Source: Aureobasidium sp. EXF-3400 (taxonomy: Eukaryota; Ascomycota; Dothideomycetes; Dothideales; Saccotheciaceae). Taken from it: a stretch of DNA of 64,000 bases. Below the pieces are notes generated by a model. It saw only the letters and a program-made list of their open reading frames with translations, ran no database searches and was not told where the DNA came from. How positions within the stretch are numbered: position 1 is the first letter of the stretch; each line of letters starts with the position of its first letter. Of this stretch, positions 1 to 9,675 are shown piece by piece. Location of the stretch: the NCBI GenBank assembly GCA_024195585.1, contig SWBL01000045.1, positions 62,001 to 126,000 of the forward strand. Direction: 5' to 3'. Both the position numbers and the translations under genes were made by a program.

Positions 1-738
1 GGTATGAAGGCGCTGTTGCGCAAGGCCCGCTGTCGTGTACCTGGCACTCAGATCATCGGTATGAAGACGCAAGGCTCACGTATCGTCGTTGGAGACGTGC
101 AAGAGTCGGTTTGCTATGTTGTGTACAACCACAAGGACAACAAACTCACACCATTCGCCGACGACGTTATCGCTCGCTGGACTACCTGCTTCACCATGCT
201 CGACTACGACACTGTGGCTGGAGGAGACAAGTTCGGAAACGTATGGGCTGTGCGTTGCCCGAAATCGGCATCAGACGAAGCAGACGAACCTGGTGCTGCA
301 TCTTTCCTCGCCAACGAGAAGGCATACCTCGGTGGTACTCCTCACCGTCTCGCACTACAATTCCATGACTTTGTCCAAGACATCCCCATGTCGATGCAAA
401 AGACGACACTGGTGCCTGGTGGTCAAGAAGTTATCTTCTGGGCTGGTCTGCAAGGCACATTAGGTATCTTTGTGCCATTCATGGACAGAGAAGACGTGGA
501 TTTCTTCGGCAGCTTGGAGCAACATATGCGCACCGAAGACCCACCGATCTGTGGACGTGATCATCTCATGTACAGAAGTTACTACATTCCCGTCAAGGGA
601 TGTATTGACGGTGATCTCTGCGAGAGGTTCTTCTTGCTTGGCAGAGACAAGAAAGAGAGGATTGCTGGTGACTTGGATCGCACGGTTAGAGAGGTTGAGA
701 AGAAGATTGGTGAGATGAGAACGAGAGTCGCATTCTAA
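1..738 (+). CDS. RSE1: RSE1 / SF3b subunit 3, C-terminal part (5' truncated by window)
   Basis: The frame is open from the first base and ends in TAA at 736-738, so the gene starts outside the window; the ATG at 4 is internal. The 245 visible residues match the C-terminal CPSF_A/beta-propeller domain of the U2 snRNP subunit SF3b130 (Rse1/SF3B3), with characteristic stretches such as [18 protein letters not shown], a [13 protein letters not shown] segment and the terminal [16 protein letters not shown]. This family is a large WD-like propeller scaffold that helps SF3b bind the intron branch site. No intron is seen in this part. Family recognition is by eye and is strong; the missing N-terminal ~950 residues cannot be judged. 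Confidence 0.93.
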   Translation, partial: GMKALLRKARCRVPGTQIIGMKTQGSRIVVGDVQESVCYVVYNHKDNKLTPFADDVIARWTTCFTMLDYDTVAGGDKFGNVWAVRCPKSASDEADEPGAASFLANEKAYLGGTPHRLALQFHDFVQDIPMSMQKTTLVPGGQEVIFWAGLQGTLGIFVPFMDREDVDFFGSLEQHMRTEDPPICGRDHLMYRSYYIPVKGCIDGDLCERFFLLGRDKKERIAGDLDRTVREVEKKIGEMRTRVAF

Positions 739-1397
739 GTAATTCCTTATATGGATGTTAGCCATATCATTCACGAAAAAAGCATTGTGTAACTAATACT
801 CTTGATTTGACCGTCCTCGAGGTTGCAATAATGCCGATAAAATCGACGCTCATTGCGTCATGGTATACAGACAGGGTTGTCCTTGATACAAGCGCTCGAA
901 ACATGTTTTTGTCTTTGGTGATTCGACTACACACTTTTCTGACCATCTGAGGTGCTTAAAAGTAAGTTTGTGTCCATAATATGCTTTGAAATGTCACTTC
1001 GTAGCATCCCGTTGGAGTCTCGAGAACCCATTTCGATTTCATTGAAAATCAGACAAGTTCCAGAGTTTCTGGCATCATTTCTTTCGGAGCTCGACCGTCA
1101 TCAGTTTACATGGGCCATACATCTGTAACATCTCTCCTGCTTACACAACAATCTGTACCGATATACATCGATATGTTGTAGCGGCTACAGACTATACTGT
1201 GTCAATGACTTTGATCTGAACTCATCTGGATTGCAAGAAAATGTCATCGCTAGAGAATGTCAGGGTGCCTCCTGTTGCAAGCACGGCTTGGCGGCTTGTT
1301 GTCACAGCAACTGGCGCCTGTATGTGTTTCTATGCCAGCCTGGAGACTCTATCTTCCTCGCCATCTGTTATCAGACATCTGTATCGATATTGGACCA
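739..1397. other. Spacer between RSE1 and F-box gene
   Basis: This holds the RSE1 3' UTR and the promoter and 5' UTR of the downstream gene. Short open frames here (for example starting 1231, 1241 and 1257) overlap each other, lack family features and look like leader sequence. Confidence 0.5.
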
Positions 1398-2882
1398 ATG
1401 TTGGACAGGCTCTCCAACGAGATTATACATTCAGTTCTCCAAAACCTTGCGACATCACCGGAACTTATCCACAATGGCGATGATCTAAACTATAACCACC
1501 ATCGTGACAACTGGGCGACCCTCGCACAGCTATGCAAGGTGTCGCGACAGCTAAGACGTCTCGCAGAACCTTTTCTGTATCGGAACTACGCCAAACCCGA
1601 TTCCAGCCTGGATCCTAACAAGCATTTCGTTTTCCGAAAGTTCCTCATCACCGTACTTGAACGACCTGAGCTTTTGCAACACGTTCGCTCATTGTACATC
1701 GGTGCCTGGAGATATTCTCCCGGATCATACCGCCAATATAACGCTGATAACGCCCCAAGACAGGATGGCCACTTTCCTGATGAATTGCACGATATTTACA
1801 GTAAATATGTAGAATCGTCAGCACTCAGTGCCGGCTGGAGAGAGTCACTGAAAGCTGGTGAAGAAGTTGCAGAGATTGCTTTGTTGATGAGTCTGACAGC
1901 AAACCTGGAGCATATCGAATTTTGCATGCCCGATCTGCACAGTCGAGATTTATATGCTCCTCAATATTTTTGGCCCAGCCTGCTTGTTGCATCAGGTGAA
2001 TGGGACCCTGCTCGCCACTTCCAAAGACTAGGCTCTGTGATGGTACACAGAAGAAACTTGAAACTGGGTTATCGAGCGGCAAGAAGACATTACGGCTTCG
2101 AGATCGATGCATTCTTGCCTTTCATCGGACTACCAAATTTGAAAGTCTTTCGGGTCGAGAACGACACTGTTGGCGTTCATCAAAAACGTCCGGAAGATTA
2201 TCCTCTCAATGTTGAAGAGTCACACCTGACTGATCTGACACTCGGTATTTCGTACATCGATCCGATGAAAATGATACAAATCCTCGAGCGCTGTACCAAG
2301 CTAGAAGTATTTCATTGCGAGCTTCAGCGGCCAAGTCCTGTACCAAGCCCGACGTTCTCTTGGGACATATTCAGAGAGGCATTGGATAGTAGCCGTGGTA
2401 CTCTCAAGGAACTCACATTGGATGCCGATGAGCTATCCGAGAGACCCAACACAGATGGAACTTCTGTATCAATCGGACCGCTTACAGATTTCACCTCACT
2501 CAGAAAGCTTGTTATCCCACAATCCGCCCTCCTGGGATCCGAGTCTATAGAAGACTACTCCACTCTAGGGCCTTCACCGCCTTTGGAGGAGATATTGCCA
2601 AGTAGCCTTGAGAGTCTCACGATCGAACGATGTTCTTTTAACATTGTACCTTACCTGGAAGACATCTCAAGCAAGCTTGAAGACAAGTTCCCACATCTCC
2701 GAGAGATACGGCTTATTGCTATGGATATGAAAGTGTGGCAGATCAACGACGGTCCAGATGGCGAGTTCCAGACTGTGGTTAAAGGCCGAGAAGATCGTGT
2801 TGTTCGATTGAAGGAAGCATTTACAGCAGCAGGTGTTCGATGTTTGCAAGCTTTCGATCGAGATGATGATGAGTTCTGGTAA
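1398..2882 (+). CDS. F-box-like protein with leucine-rich C-terminal region
   Basis: A single-exon protein of 494 residues if started at the ATG at 1398, which I prefer to the in-frame ATG at 1257 because it places the F-box at the N-terminus: MLDRLSNEIIHSVLQNL followed by a run LAQLCKVSRQLRRLAEPFLY. This is the usual fungal arrangement, in which the F-box binds Skp1 of an SCF ubiquitin ligase and the variable remainder, here with irregular leucine-rich segments (LTDLTLGISYI, LKELTLDADEL, LESLTIERCSF), recruits a substrate. The target is unknown. Such genes are numerous and fast-evolving in filamentous ascomycetes. The 141 extra upstream bases are open but hydrophobic and unlike the family. 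Confidence 0.72.
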   Translation: MLDRLSNEIIHSVLQNLATSPELIHNGDDLNYNHHRDNWATLAQLCKVSRQLRRLAEPFLYRNYAKPDSSLDPNKHFVFRKFLITVLERPELLQHVRSLYIGAWRYSPGSYRQYNADNAPRQDGHFPDELHDIYSKYVESSALSAGWRESLKAGEEVAEIALLMSLTANLEHIEFCMPDLHSRDLYAPQYFWPSLLVASGEWDPARHFQRLGSVMVHRRNLKLGYRAARRHYGFEIDAFLPFIGLPNLKVFRVENDTVGVHQKRPEDYPLNVEESHLTDLTLGISYIDPMKMIQILERCTKLEVFHCELQRPSPVPSPTFSWDIFREALDSSRGTLKELTLDADELSERPNTDGTSVSIGPLTDFTSLRKLVIPQSALLGSESIEDYSTLGPSPPLEEILPSSLESLTIERCSFNIVPYLEDISSKLEDKFPHLREIRLIAMDMKVWQINDGPDGEFQTVVKGREDRVVRLKEAFTAAGVRCLQAFDRDDDEFW

Positions 2883-5182
2883 CAAGCTCGAGCAGACCTG
2901 GGTGGACCTTGAAGTGTTGAGGCTTGCAGACGACTCTGCATCACGCGCGATACATGCACACCACCAATTCCGGTGCCGCCAGCTACGATTGGACTGCCCT
3001 GACTCTTTCGCGTGAAAGTTATTGACCTACGAGGTGTTCAGTGAGATGTTCGTCGGAACATTGAGAGCGTATCAACCGCATACCGTTATAACAATGTCGA
3101 TTTCAACAATTAAGGCGCAAATGGATGAGCCTCGACACCTAAAAGGATATTATTTTACGACCAGCGAGAGGTTCCACAGTAACATCGAACCTGTGATGGC
3201 CGTTGATCACATCCCTGGGTTAAGTGAAACCTTTCCTGTTACCGCCGACAGTAGAAAAAGCAACAGACCGACCGTCAATTACCCCCAGAACCGGTCATAT
3301 CGTGATACCAAATCGCACAACTCAGCGTCACGATCTTGAGGTTTGCTTCTTGCGGCTCCCGACGGACTTGACGAATCTGTGGGTCGCTGCAAGTGAGTAG
3401 CGTATGACGAATCGATTAAATGGGTTACCCTGTTTGGTATAAATCTCGTCTCCCGCACTCTTGATTGAGGATTTACTAACAGGCTGCCGTACTGCAACCT
3501 GCTAGCCAAAAGATCATGGAAGAACTCTGTTCGATGCAATGTTGCAAGGGTCCAAAGACAACGACACATCCATTATCGCACTGGACGCAGTAGTCGAACA
3601 AAAAGCTACTTACGAACGTCGAGATTTTGTTGAGTCTCCGCTCGGATGTGTCTTGGAATATCAGGACCAATATTCACCATACCGCATCACATGACCCAGA
3701 TACGAGGTTGCAACTAGTCGTCGTCGAGGGTGTCCCGTGCCATCTTCTGGCAAAGAACCGATCTCGATCACACACAATTGAACGAGTGGCAAAGTTTTCA
3801 GCAGACTCGACTTATCGAATCTTCCACTGATCAGCAGAGAGGACATCCCATGCCTGGACGATCGTGCGTCAGGTCCCTCAGGATATCGCTTACATCCGGT
3901 ATATGCAGCCGACCAACAATCGGCACACGAGATCATCGTTACTGCAATGGAGCACACGATGCGACGGATGAAAAATGCCTCAACCGTATCGGCAGTCTCG
4001 CAGCCCAGAGTAGCAGACTCGAAAACCTATACACTAACGGTGGAGATCTGGGATGCCACTCATTATTGTGTCCGGAAGCTTTTCGAAATGCTGGGGTGGA
4101 GCCTCCTCGGAGTGGGTTACCATTGTATGTGGCTGCATGGTAAAGCTACAACACGATAGGCTGAGAGCGGGCTAACATACTCGAGCACGCAAGCTATATC
4201 CGGCGCCGCTATTGGTTGATTGGGTAGGTATATCTTAAGCGAGGGCATAATCCCACGACTCAGTCTGCAACCATGAACAGGTTTTTCGTACCTTGCATAC
4301 AAGACTCAAGACCTCCATGTGAAGAACGGGTACACTCACGAGGGTGAGGGACACAAGAATAGATCCAATACAAACAGGAATAGTGTATCAGGATGGCTCA
4401 ACAAGATGATCCTGCTCGATCATTAACTCGACACGGCAAGATATGTACTGTGAGCAGCGTCACTGTCTTACTCAACTGCTCGGGATAGGACGAGCAACTC
4501 CGTCAAGAGCAACGGGAAAAGCGGAGCAGAATCCTGCGCCCGTAAGATAGTGTCTTGTGTTCCTGGAGTGGGACGAGAGGCGAAGAGTTTGGACGATAGG
4601 GCATGAGCCAATAGTTAAAGGATCTGCAGGTTCGTTCCTGCCGTAATGACGCACCTGCAAACCGATCGACGTGTAATCCTACTCGTTCCTTGTCGTAAAA
4701 CGAGGGACCAGAGGATGGAGAAACAATATAATAACGTTGTTTGCCAAGCTTTGTTGCATGGCTGGGTTGACAGGCGCGGGATTCGGGAGATCTTCCCCAT
4801 TTCGCTGCAGGGCCTGCGTGCTTCTCTCGACTTCACCTCGTGCTGCGCTTTCTATAATTTTGACCATATACTTTCTGAGCTACACAAGATGAACGCCTCT
4901 TGCGCCTTGCGTATCTCAGTCCGTTGAGGCTGTTCCAACAGCTATCTTTCGGCGCATCGAGATTGTGTGATGGCGGTTGCAAGGTTGCGTACTTTTCGCC
5001 CGTCTCAATCTGAAAGCCGCAACGTTCCTCGTAGAAATTTATCGATTTGGCAACGGTCTCCATCTTTAGCAACCAAAGTGACAACGGTAAGTCAACTGTT
5101 TCCAAGGGAAACAACTCGTTTCTTCGAGAGGTTGGTGAAAACAGCGAACCTTCTTTTGCGGTGCAACTGTCGAGCAGCGACT
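2883..5182. other. Long spacer, no convincing gene; possible gene relic at 3782-4159
   Basis: About 2.3 kb in which open frames on both strands are short, overlap each other and show no recognised domain. The best candidate is a plus-strand frame at 3782-4159 (125 codons, stop TAG) that includes a plausible segment around TLTVEIWDATHYCVRKLF, preceded by intron-like sequence ending in CAG near 3802. It could be a terminal exon or a decayed gene, but I cannot join it to anything upstream. Confidence 0.3.
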
Positions 5183-5190
5183 GTATATAA
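5183..5190 (+). promoter_or_regulatory. TATA box of the cell-wall protein gene
   Basis: GTATATAA lies about 145 bp before the ATG at 5335 and is followed by a CT-rich leader (TTCCTCATCC, TTTCGCTCATC), a common layout of strongly expressed fungal genes. The strong C-ending codon bias of the gene fits. Confidence 0.55.
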
Positions 5191-5334
5191 CCAGGCAGCA
5201 GCAGCCACCGAAGACACTTTCTCTTCCTCATCCACGATCACTTTCGCTCATCGACAACCACCCACTTTCGTTTAGGGGGACTCTTGTGTTTGTATAATTA
5301 ATACCCGGACTAACAACAACATCGGACAACAAGA

Positions 5335-7221
5335 ATGCCTTCGTTCATCTCCGCAGCCGTCGCTGCTCTGTCGCTTTCGAGCCTCGCCTCTGCCAATGTG
5401 GCATGGCGCCGCCAGGAGGCTTCCCTGGCTCCCTTCCCTTCTGCCAACAGCTCCTCTAGCTCTACTCAGCTGTCGTCTACTCGCTCCGTGCCCGTCGGTA
5501 CTGGAAGCTCCAGCATAATTGGCGCTCCCAGCTCTACCGCTGGTTCGGGCTCTGGCTCAAACTCCACCACCACTGCCACTGGAACTAGCCCTTCCACCAC
5601 TGCCAGCCCCAGCAACTACCCCCTCACTTTCAGAGGTGTCAGCTTCTTCCTTGAGATCGATATCACCTACGAGGGTATTGACCTTGATCTGGCCATCATC
5701 TTCGCCAAGAGAGCCGGCGAGACCCTCGATGACTGCCTTGCCACTTGTGCCGCAAACACCAAGTGTGTTGGTACTGCCTTCGACTCCAACGATGATACTT
5801 GCTCCTTCTTCAGCGAGATCAACAAGGCTTCGAGAAAGTCTGCCCCTGGCGTCACTTTCGCCACTGTCACCAACCGCAACAACGCCACTGGCAACAACTC
5901 CACCTCGTCTGCTCCCATCAACAACGGCACTTCTTCTACCAGAGGCCCTATCTTCCCTACCACCACCAAGAACGGCACTTCAGTGACCGCTGTCCCTAAC
6001 CCCGGCAACAACGGCACTTCGCCCTTCCCCAACGCTGAGACCATCATCTGCCCTGAATACAACGACCAGGTTCTCCAGAACGCCGATGGCTCCCAGTACC
6101 TCATTGAGTGCGGCATGAACATTGAGGGTACTCTCCTCTACACCCGCAAGGCCCGCATGATCAGACGCCAGGCCACTTTCGGTAACGACTGGATCGTTGA
6201 CTGCATTGAGACTTGCGGTGCTACTGATACTTGCGTCGGTACTTCGTACAACTCTGCCCTCGGCACGTGCACTTTCTACAGCACTGTTGATGCTCTCGTT
6301 GCCGATGCCAACACTGATTCTGCCATCCTCGTGAACGAGGCTCCCGTCCCTGGCGCCAGCACCTCTCTTGTCCCCGTCGTCTCTACCCAGACCGTCACCG
6401 AGGGCGAGGTTACCCGCACTATCACCACAACTCCCCTGACCACCTCCACTGTCTACAGCACCACCACTCGCACTATCCAGTCTTGCGCTCCTGGTGTCCC
6501 TTGCGCTGCTGCCACTGTCACCGAGGTTGTTGTTGCCTACACCACCGTCTGCCCCGTTTCTGCCGTCCCTACCGGCGCCAACAACGGTGGAGCTGCCGCT
6601 GGAGGTGCCCAGAGCACCAAGACTTTGACCGTCTGCACTGCTTGCCAGTACCAGCCCACCACCGTCACTGTCTACCAGTGCCCTACCGGTGTTAACGGAG
6701 CTTCTGGCAAGCCCGTTCCCGTTACCACCACCGTCATCTCCGTCCCCGTCCTCGCTGGACCTACCGGTGCTTTGACCACCTCGACCGTCTACCAGACCCA
6801 GGAGCACGTCACCACCACTTGCGGTGCTAACGGATGCGGCAAGGCCACCGTCACTGCCGTTGTCTCTCTTTACACCACTGTCTGCCCCGTCAGCTCTGGT
6901 GCTCCCGGTGCTTCTGCTCCTTCCGCTGGCCAGCCCGGTGCTTCCGCCCCTGCCTCCGAGACCGTAGTTGTCCCCGGAACCACCGTTCCCGCATCTACCA
7001 AGCCCGCTGAGACCGTCCCCGCCACCGTCGAGAACGGCTCCACCAAGCCTGCCGAGACTGTCCCTGCCACTGTTGTCCCTGGCTCTACCCAGAAGCCCTC
7101 GACCACCATTGTGCAGTACAGCCCCACCTCCTCTGGCCTTGTTGCCTTCACCGGTGCCGCCGTCAAGAACGGCATGGGCTTTGCCGCCATGGCTGCCGGT
7201 GTTGCTGCCCTTGTCCTCTAA
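5335..7221 (+). CDS. Ser/Thr-rich GPI-anchored cell-wall protein with two PAN/apple-like cysteine modules
   Basis: An intronless 628-residue protein. Residues 1-20 form a signal peptide (ISAAVAALSLSSLASA), followed by an RR site that could be a Kex2-type cleavage site. A low-complexity Ser/Thr linker leads to two related cysteine modules, each with a DCxxTCxxxxxCVGTxxxxxxxTCxFxS pattern (about residues 140-165 and 285-310), which resemble apple/PAN-type domains that bind sugars or proteins. The C-terminal half carries repeated TSTVY...TVTxVVxxYTTVCPVS segments and a repeated STKPAETVPATV unit, typical of O-mannosylated wall proteins. The last ~25 residues are small and hydrophobic (FAAMAAGVAALVL), fitting a GPI signal. 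Many NxS/T sites are present. Codon choice is strongly biased, suggesting high expression. The exact ligand is unknown. Confidence 0.82.
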   Translation: MPSFISAAVAALSLSSLASANVAWRRQEASLAPFPSANSSSSSTQLSSTRSVPVGTGSSSIIGAPSSTAGSGSGSNSTTTATGTSPSTTASPSNYPLTFRGVSFFLEIDITYEGIDLDLAIIFAKRAGETLDDCLATCAANTKCVGTAFDSNDDTCSFFSEINKASRKSAPGVTFATVTNRNNATGNNSTSSAPINNGTSSTRGPIFPTTTKNGTSVTAVPNPGNNGTSPFPNAETIICPEYNDQVLQNADGSQYLIECGMNIEGTLLYTRKARMIRRQATFGNDWIVDCIETCGATDTCVGTSYNSALGTCTFYSTVDALVADANTDSAILVNEAPVPGASTSLVPVVSTQTVTEGEVTRTITTTPLTTSTVYSTTTRTIQSCAPGVPCAAATVTEVVVAYTTVCPVSAVPTGANNGGAAAGGAQSTKTLTVCTACQYQPTTVTVYQCPTGVNGASGKPVPVTTTVISVPVLAGPTGALTTSTVYQTQEHVTTTCGANGCGKATVTAVVSLYTTVCPVSSGAPGASAPSAGQPGASAPASETVVVPGTTVPASTKPAETVPATVENGSTKPAETVPATVVPGSTQKPSTTIVQYSPTSSGLVAFTGAAVKNGMGFAAMAAGVAALVL

Positions 7222-7831
7222 GTTTGAGGTTTACTTCATGATGCCATATATCGATGCGTCTGGCACACATCACTCTCCTTAACGCCAACCTTCAAATAAC
7301 CACCTTCACCTCTTTCTTTGCAGTATTCACTGAATGGTGTTGCTGTTTATGTGGGCTTACGAGCCTGCTGGTTATAATTACCCTAACCTTTTTTTCCTTT
7401 TGTTACAAATGTAAAACTATATAGTGGAGGAGATTTCTTGATAGGAAAGAAGGCTGTAAAATGCAGTAATACCCCAAATGGTTTCCTCTAGTTTTAGAAT
7501 ATAGTGTACACAACGAGATCTGCAGTATCTCTGTATTACAAAGAACATTTTCGAACAAACATTTTTCACCAAAGTCTTTCTTTCCTCTTTGTTTTCTTAC
7601 TCAAGTGAAGCCAGAACATTTTCAACTAAAGTCCCTCTTTGCTTGTCTTTTTGATCACAAAACGGTAACAGCCAGTACATAGACAAGGGATAGTGCTTTG
7701 GAAAGCATACCTAACACCGCCTTCACCTTTGTTGAGGGATGCTGCAGCAAGCGTTGCGAAGTCGTTCATGCTACATGAGATAAAGAATCCTGCTCATGCC
7801 CGTTCCTGAAGCAACGTAGGCGGAGACGTTG
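7222..7831. other. 3' UTR and spacer before the repeat block
   Basis: Contains the downstream region of the cell-wall gene. An internal near-repeat is visible: two AT-rich segments around 7545-7580 and 7610-7650 share ACATTTT plus CAACTAAAGTCCCTCTTTG / CACCAAAGTCTTTCTTTC. No coding frame is supported. Confidence 0.4.
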
Positions 7832-9100
7832 TTCCGGTCGATGCATACTCTCTGGTTGCGTAAGTATCATAGGGAACGATCGAGATAAATGGACGAATGA
7901 TAGGTAGCAAACTTTGAATATATTTTCACGATCAATGGAGGAAGCAGCGAATAGAGAGTGGAAGTGAAAGGCCTGGTGGCTGTATATAATCATTACGAGA
8001 CTCTTGGAAGAGTATTCTCACAACTGCCTATGCCTTCGTTGAGGCAGAGACGGTCATGCTATCTCAGGCAAGGGTACCTCCGCATACCCACTTCTGCATG
8101 GCTCTTTCCAACTCCGTATGCAGATCAACGTAGCCGAAGACGCGCGTCCGGTCGATGTATACTTTCCCTGACGCATGGATCTCCTAGGAAACGGACGAGA
8201 TGTCGTCGAATGGGCGGATATGAGGCAGAAAACTTACGTGCTTGATGATAGCAGGTGTTACATGGAAATCGCATGGATAATGTACCAAACAGCGTTCTTC
8301 CGGTCGATATTTGCTTGTTCAATCGCATAGATCTCCTCGGAAACGAGATTAAGGATGTATGAACGGACGCAAGGCAGCAAACTCCTAAGACTGTTTGTGA
8401 CAAGAGAAGCGGTGGATAGCCAGATGAGATGGGCGAGTTTTGATATATGTATGGAAGTAATGAAAATTACTTATATGAACTTCCAACTTAATGTAGACAA
8501 ACAAAAGATCCATCCAATGACGGCAGGTGCTGCTTAATAGCTGTAGGAGCCGTCTTTAGATTCAAGACATACGTCTTTCCGGTTGACGTATGTTTGTCAC
8601 ATTACGCATAGTCTTAGGAAGTCGAGATTGTGGACAAAAGAACGGACGCGGATTAGCAGACCTTTAAGTAGTGTTGGTTATGGAAGCAACAGCGACTAGA
8701 GAGATGGACTCTTAGACTCTAGTGTGTGTATATAAGCAAAGAACAGCCCTGACTTAGACCTTCCACTTGACTCAAACAACCAGAGAGTCTATTCGATGAC
8801 AGCAGGTGCTGCGTACGGCTGCGAGTGACGCTCACAGTATCTTGGTCTCCTAGATCTTTCAGGGAACGTACCGGACGACGATGTTCCGGTCGATGTATGC
8901 TTGTGTTTGTGCGACATTTCCAGAAGTCGAGATCAAGGATGAAAGGACGGATGCAGATCAGAAGACTTTACAGTAATGTTTGTAACAGGAGGAGCAGGAA
9001 ATGAGCAGCTGCTAGGCAAGACGTAGTGGACGACGATACTCCGGTCGGCGTATGTTTGTCTGATTGCCCAGGACTCTCAGGTGCGCGAATGACACTAGAC
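7832..9100. repeat. Diverged tandem array with a ~740-bp higher-order period
   Basis: A core TTCCGGTCGATGTATGC-like motif occurs six times, starting near 7832, 8146, 8298, 8577, 8884 and 9039. Several copies are followed by GATCTCCT..GGAAACG..GAT and by GAACGGACGCA..AGCAAACT. Spacing is 314/152/279 then 307/155, so copies 1-3 and 4-6 repeat the same irregular pattern at about 740 bp. Other anchors agree: GGAAGCARC..GCGA at 7940 and 8682, and TGTATATAA at 7981 and 8727. A GATGAYRGCAGGTGYT motif precedes three cores (near 8244, 8515 and 8797). Copies differ by point changes and small indels, so the array is old. No credible protein is encoded. Confidence 0.75.
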
Positions 9101-9148
9101 GAAGACATCGTGGAAGACATCGTGGAAGACATCGTGGAAGACAACGAG
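9101..9148 (+). repeat. 12-bp minisatellite, GAAGACATCGTG x3 plus a degenerate fourth copy
   Basis: Three exact copies at 9101-9112, 9113-9124 and 9125-9136, followed by a copy with changes (GAAGACAACGAG) at 9137-9148. It sits at the right edge of the larger repeat block and is not inside a supported gene. Confidence 0.85.
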
Positions 9149-9307
9149 ACAACGATGTGCTATTGAATAAGAGACAAGACGATGCTTAATCTTCCATCTG
9201 CGAGAAGAATGATACCGAAACATCATACCACCCTTCACTAGAAGTGAAACCCTGCATCTCTGTTACTAGACCATATATTCAACTGAGAGCTCACTTATCA
9301 TGTAATC

Positions 9308-9540
9308 GGCTGAGTGGTGTAACGGTCTACACTCATGTCTTCTACAAATGCGGCGGTAATAAAACCACCGTTCAAGTCCCGCCGTGTACGCCTTAATCCA
9401 CGAATTAGCCAAATGTCCGACATTTGGTGGCTATGATCAAGGGACAAGAACGGGAGTTTTCCCAATGAGCTTCGGCGCTGGTTTTTTGCTGAATTGGGGT
9501 ATTCTATTCTGTTGGTGGTGGGCATGGGTCGTGCGGAGAG
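9308..9540 (+). mobile_element. tRNA-headed SINE-like element, copy A
   Basis: A pol III A-box-like stretch TGGTGTAACGG (9315-9325) is followed 55 bp later by a B-box GTTCAAGTCC (9370-9379). The arms around the B-box do not pair as in a functional tRNA, so this is tRNA-like rather than a tRNA gene. Downstream, the words GGGAGTTTTCCCAA (9452-9465) and TGGTTTTTTGCTG (9479-9491) also occur, in the same order and at nearly the same spacing, in a second tRNA-like copy at 39204-39430. That is the structure of a SINE: tRNA-derived head plus conserved body. The 3' end and any target-site duplication are not resolved. Confidence 0.5.
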
Positions 9541-9675
9541 GTATGGTGTTCGATGTTATTGGGCCATCAAGCCGAACAGATACGAAGCAGTAAACTTTGT
9601 ATGGTGTTTAGAACGCAAAGAGCAGTAAGTCACTCGTTGCTTGAAGATTGACTACGAGATCTGCTTCCAATCTGT

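Noticed and set aside
5980..6807. 275-codon minus-strand open frame, Gly/Asp/Ser-rich
   Set aside because: It is the antisense shadow of the strongly biased, repetitive cell-wall gene; no initiation context, no domain.
9308..9384. A functional tRNA gene
   Set aside because: A- and B-boxes are present but the T-arm and acceptor stem do not pair; the shared downstream body points to a tRNA-derived repeat instead.
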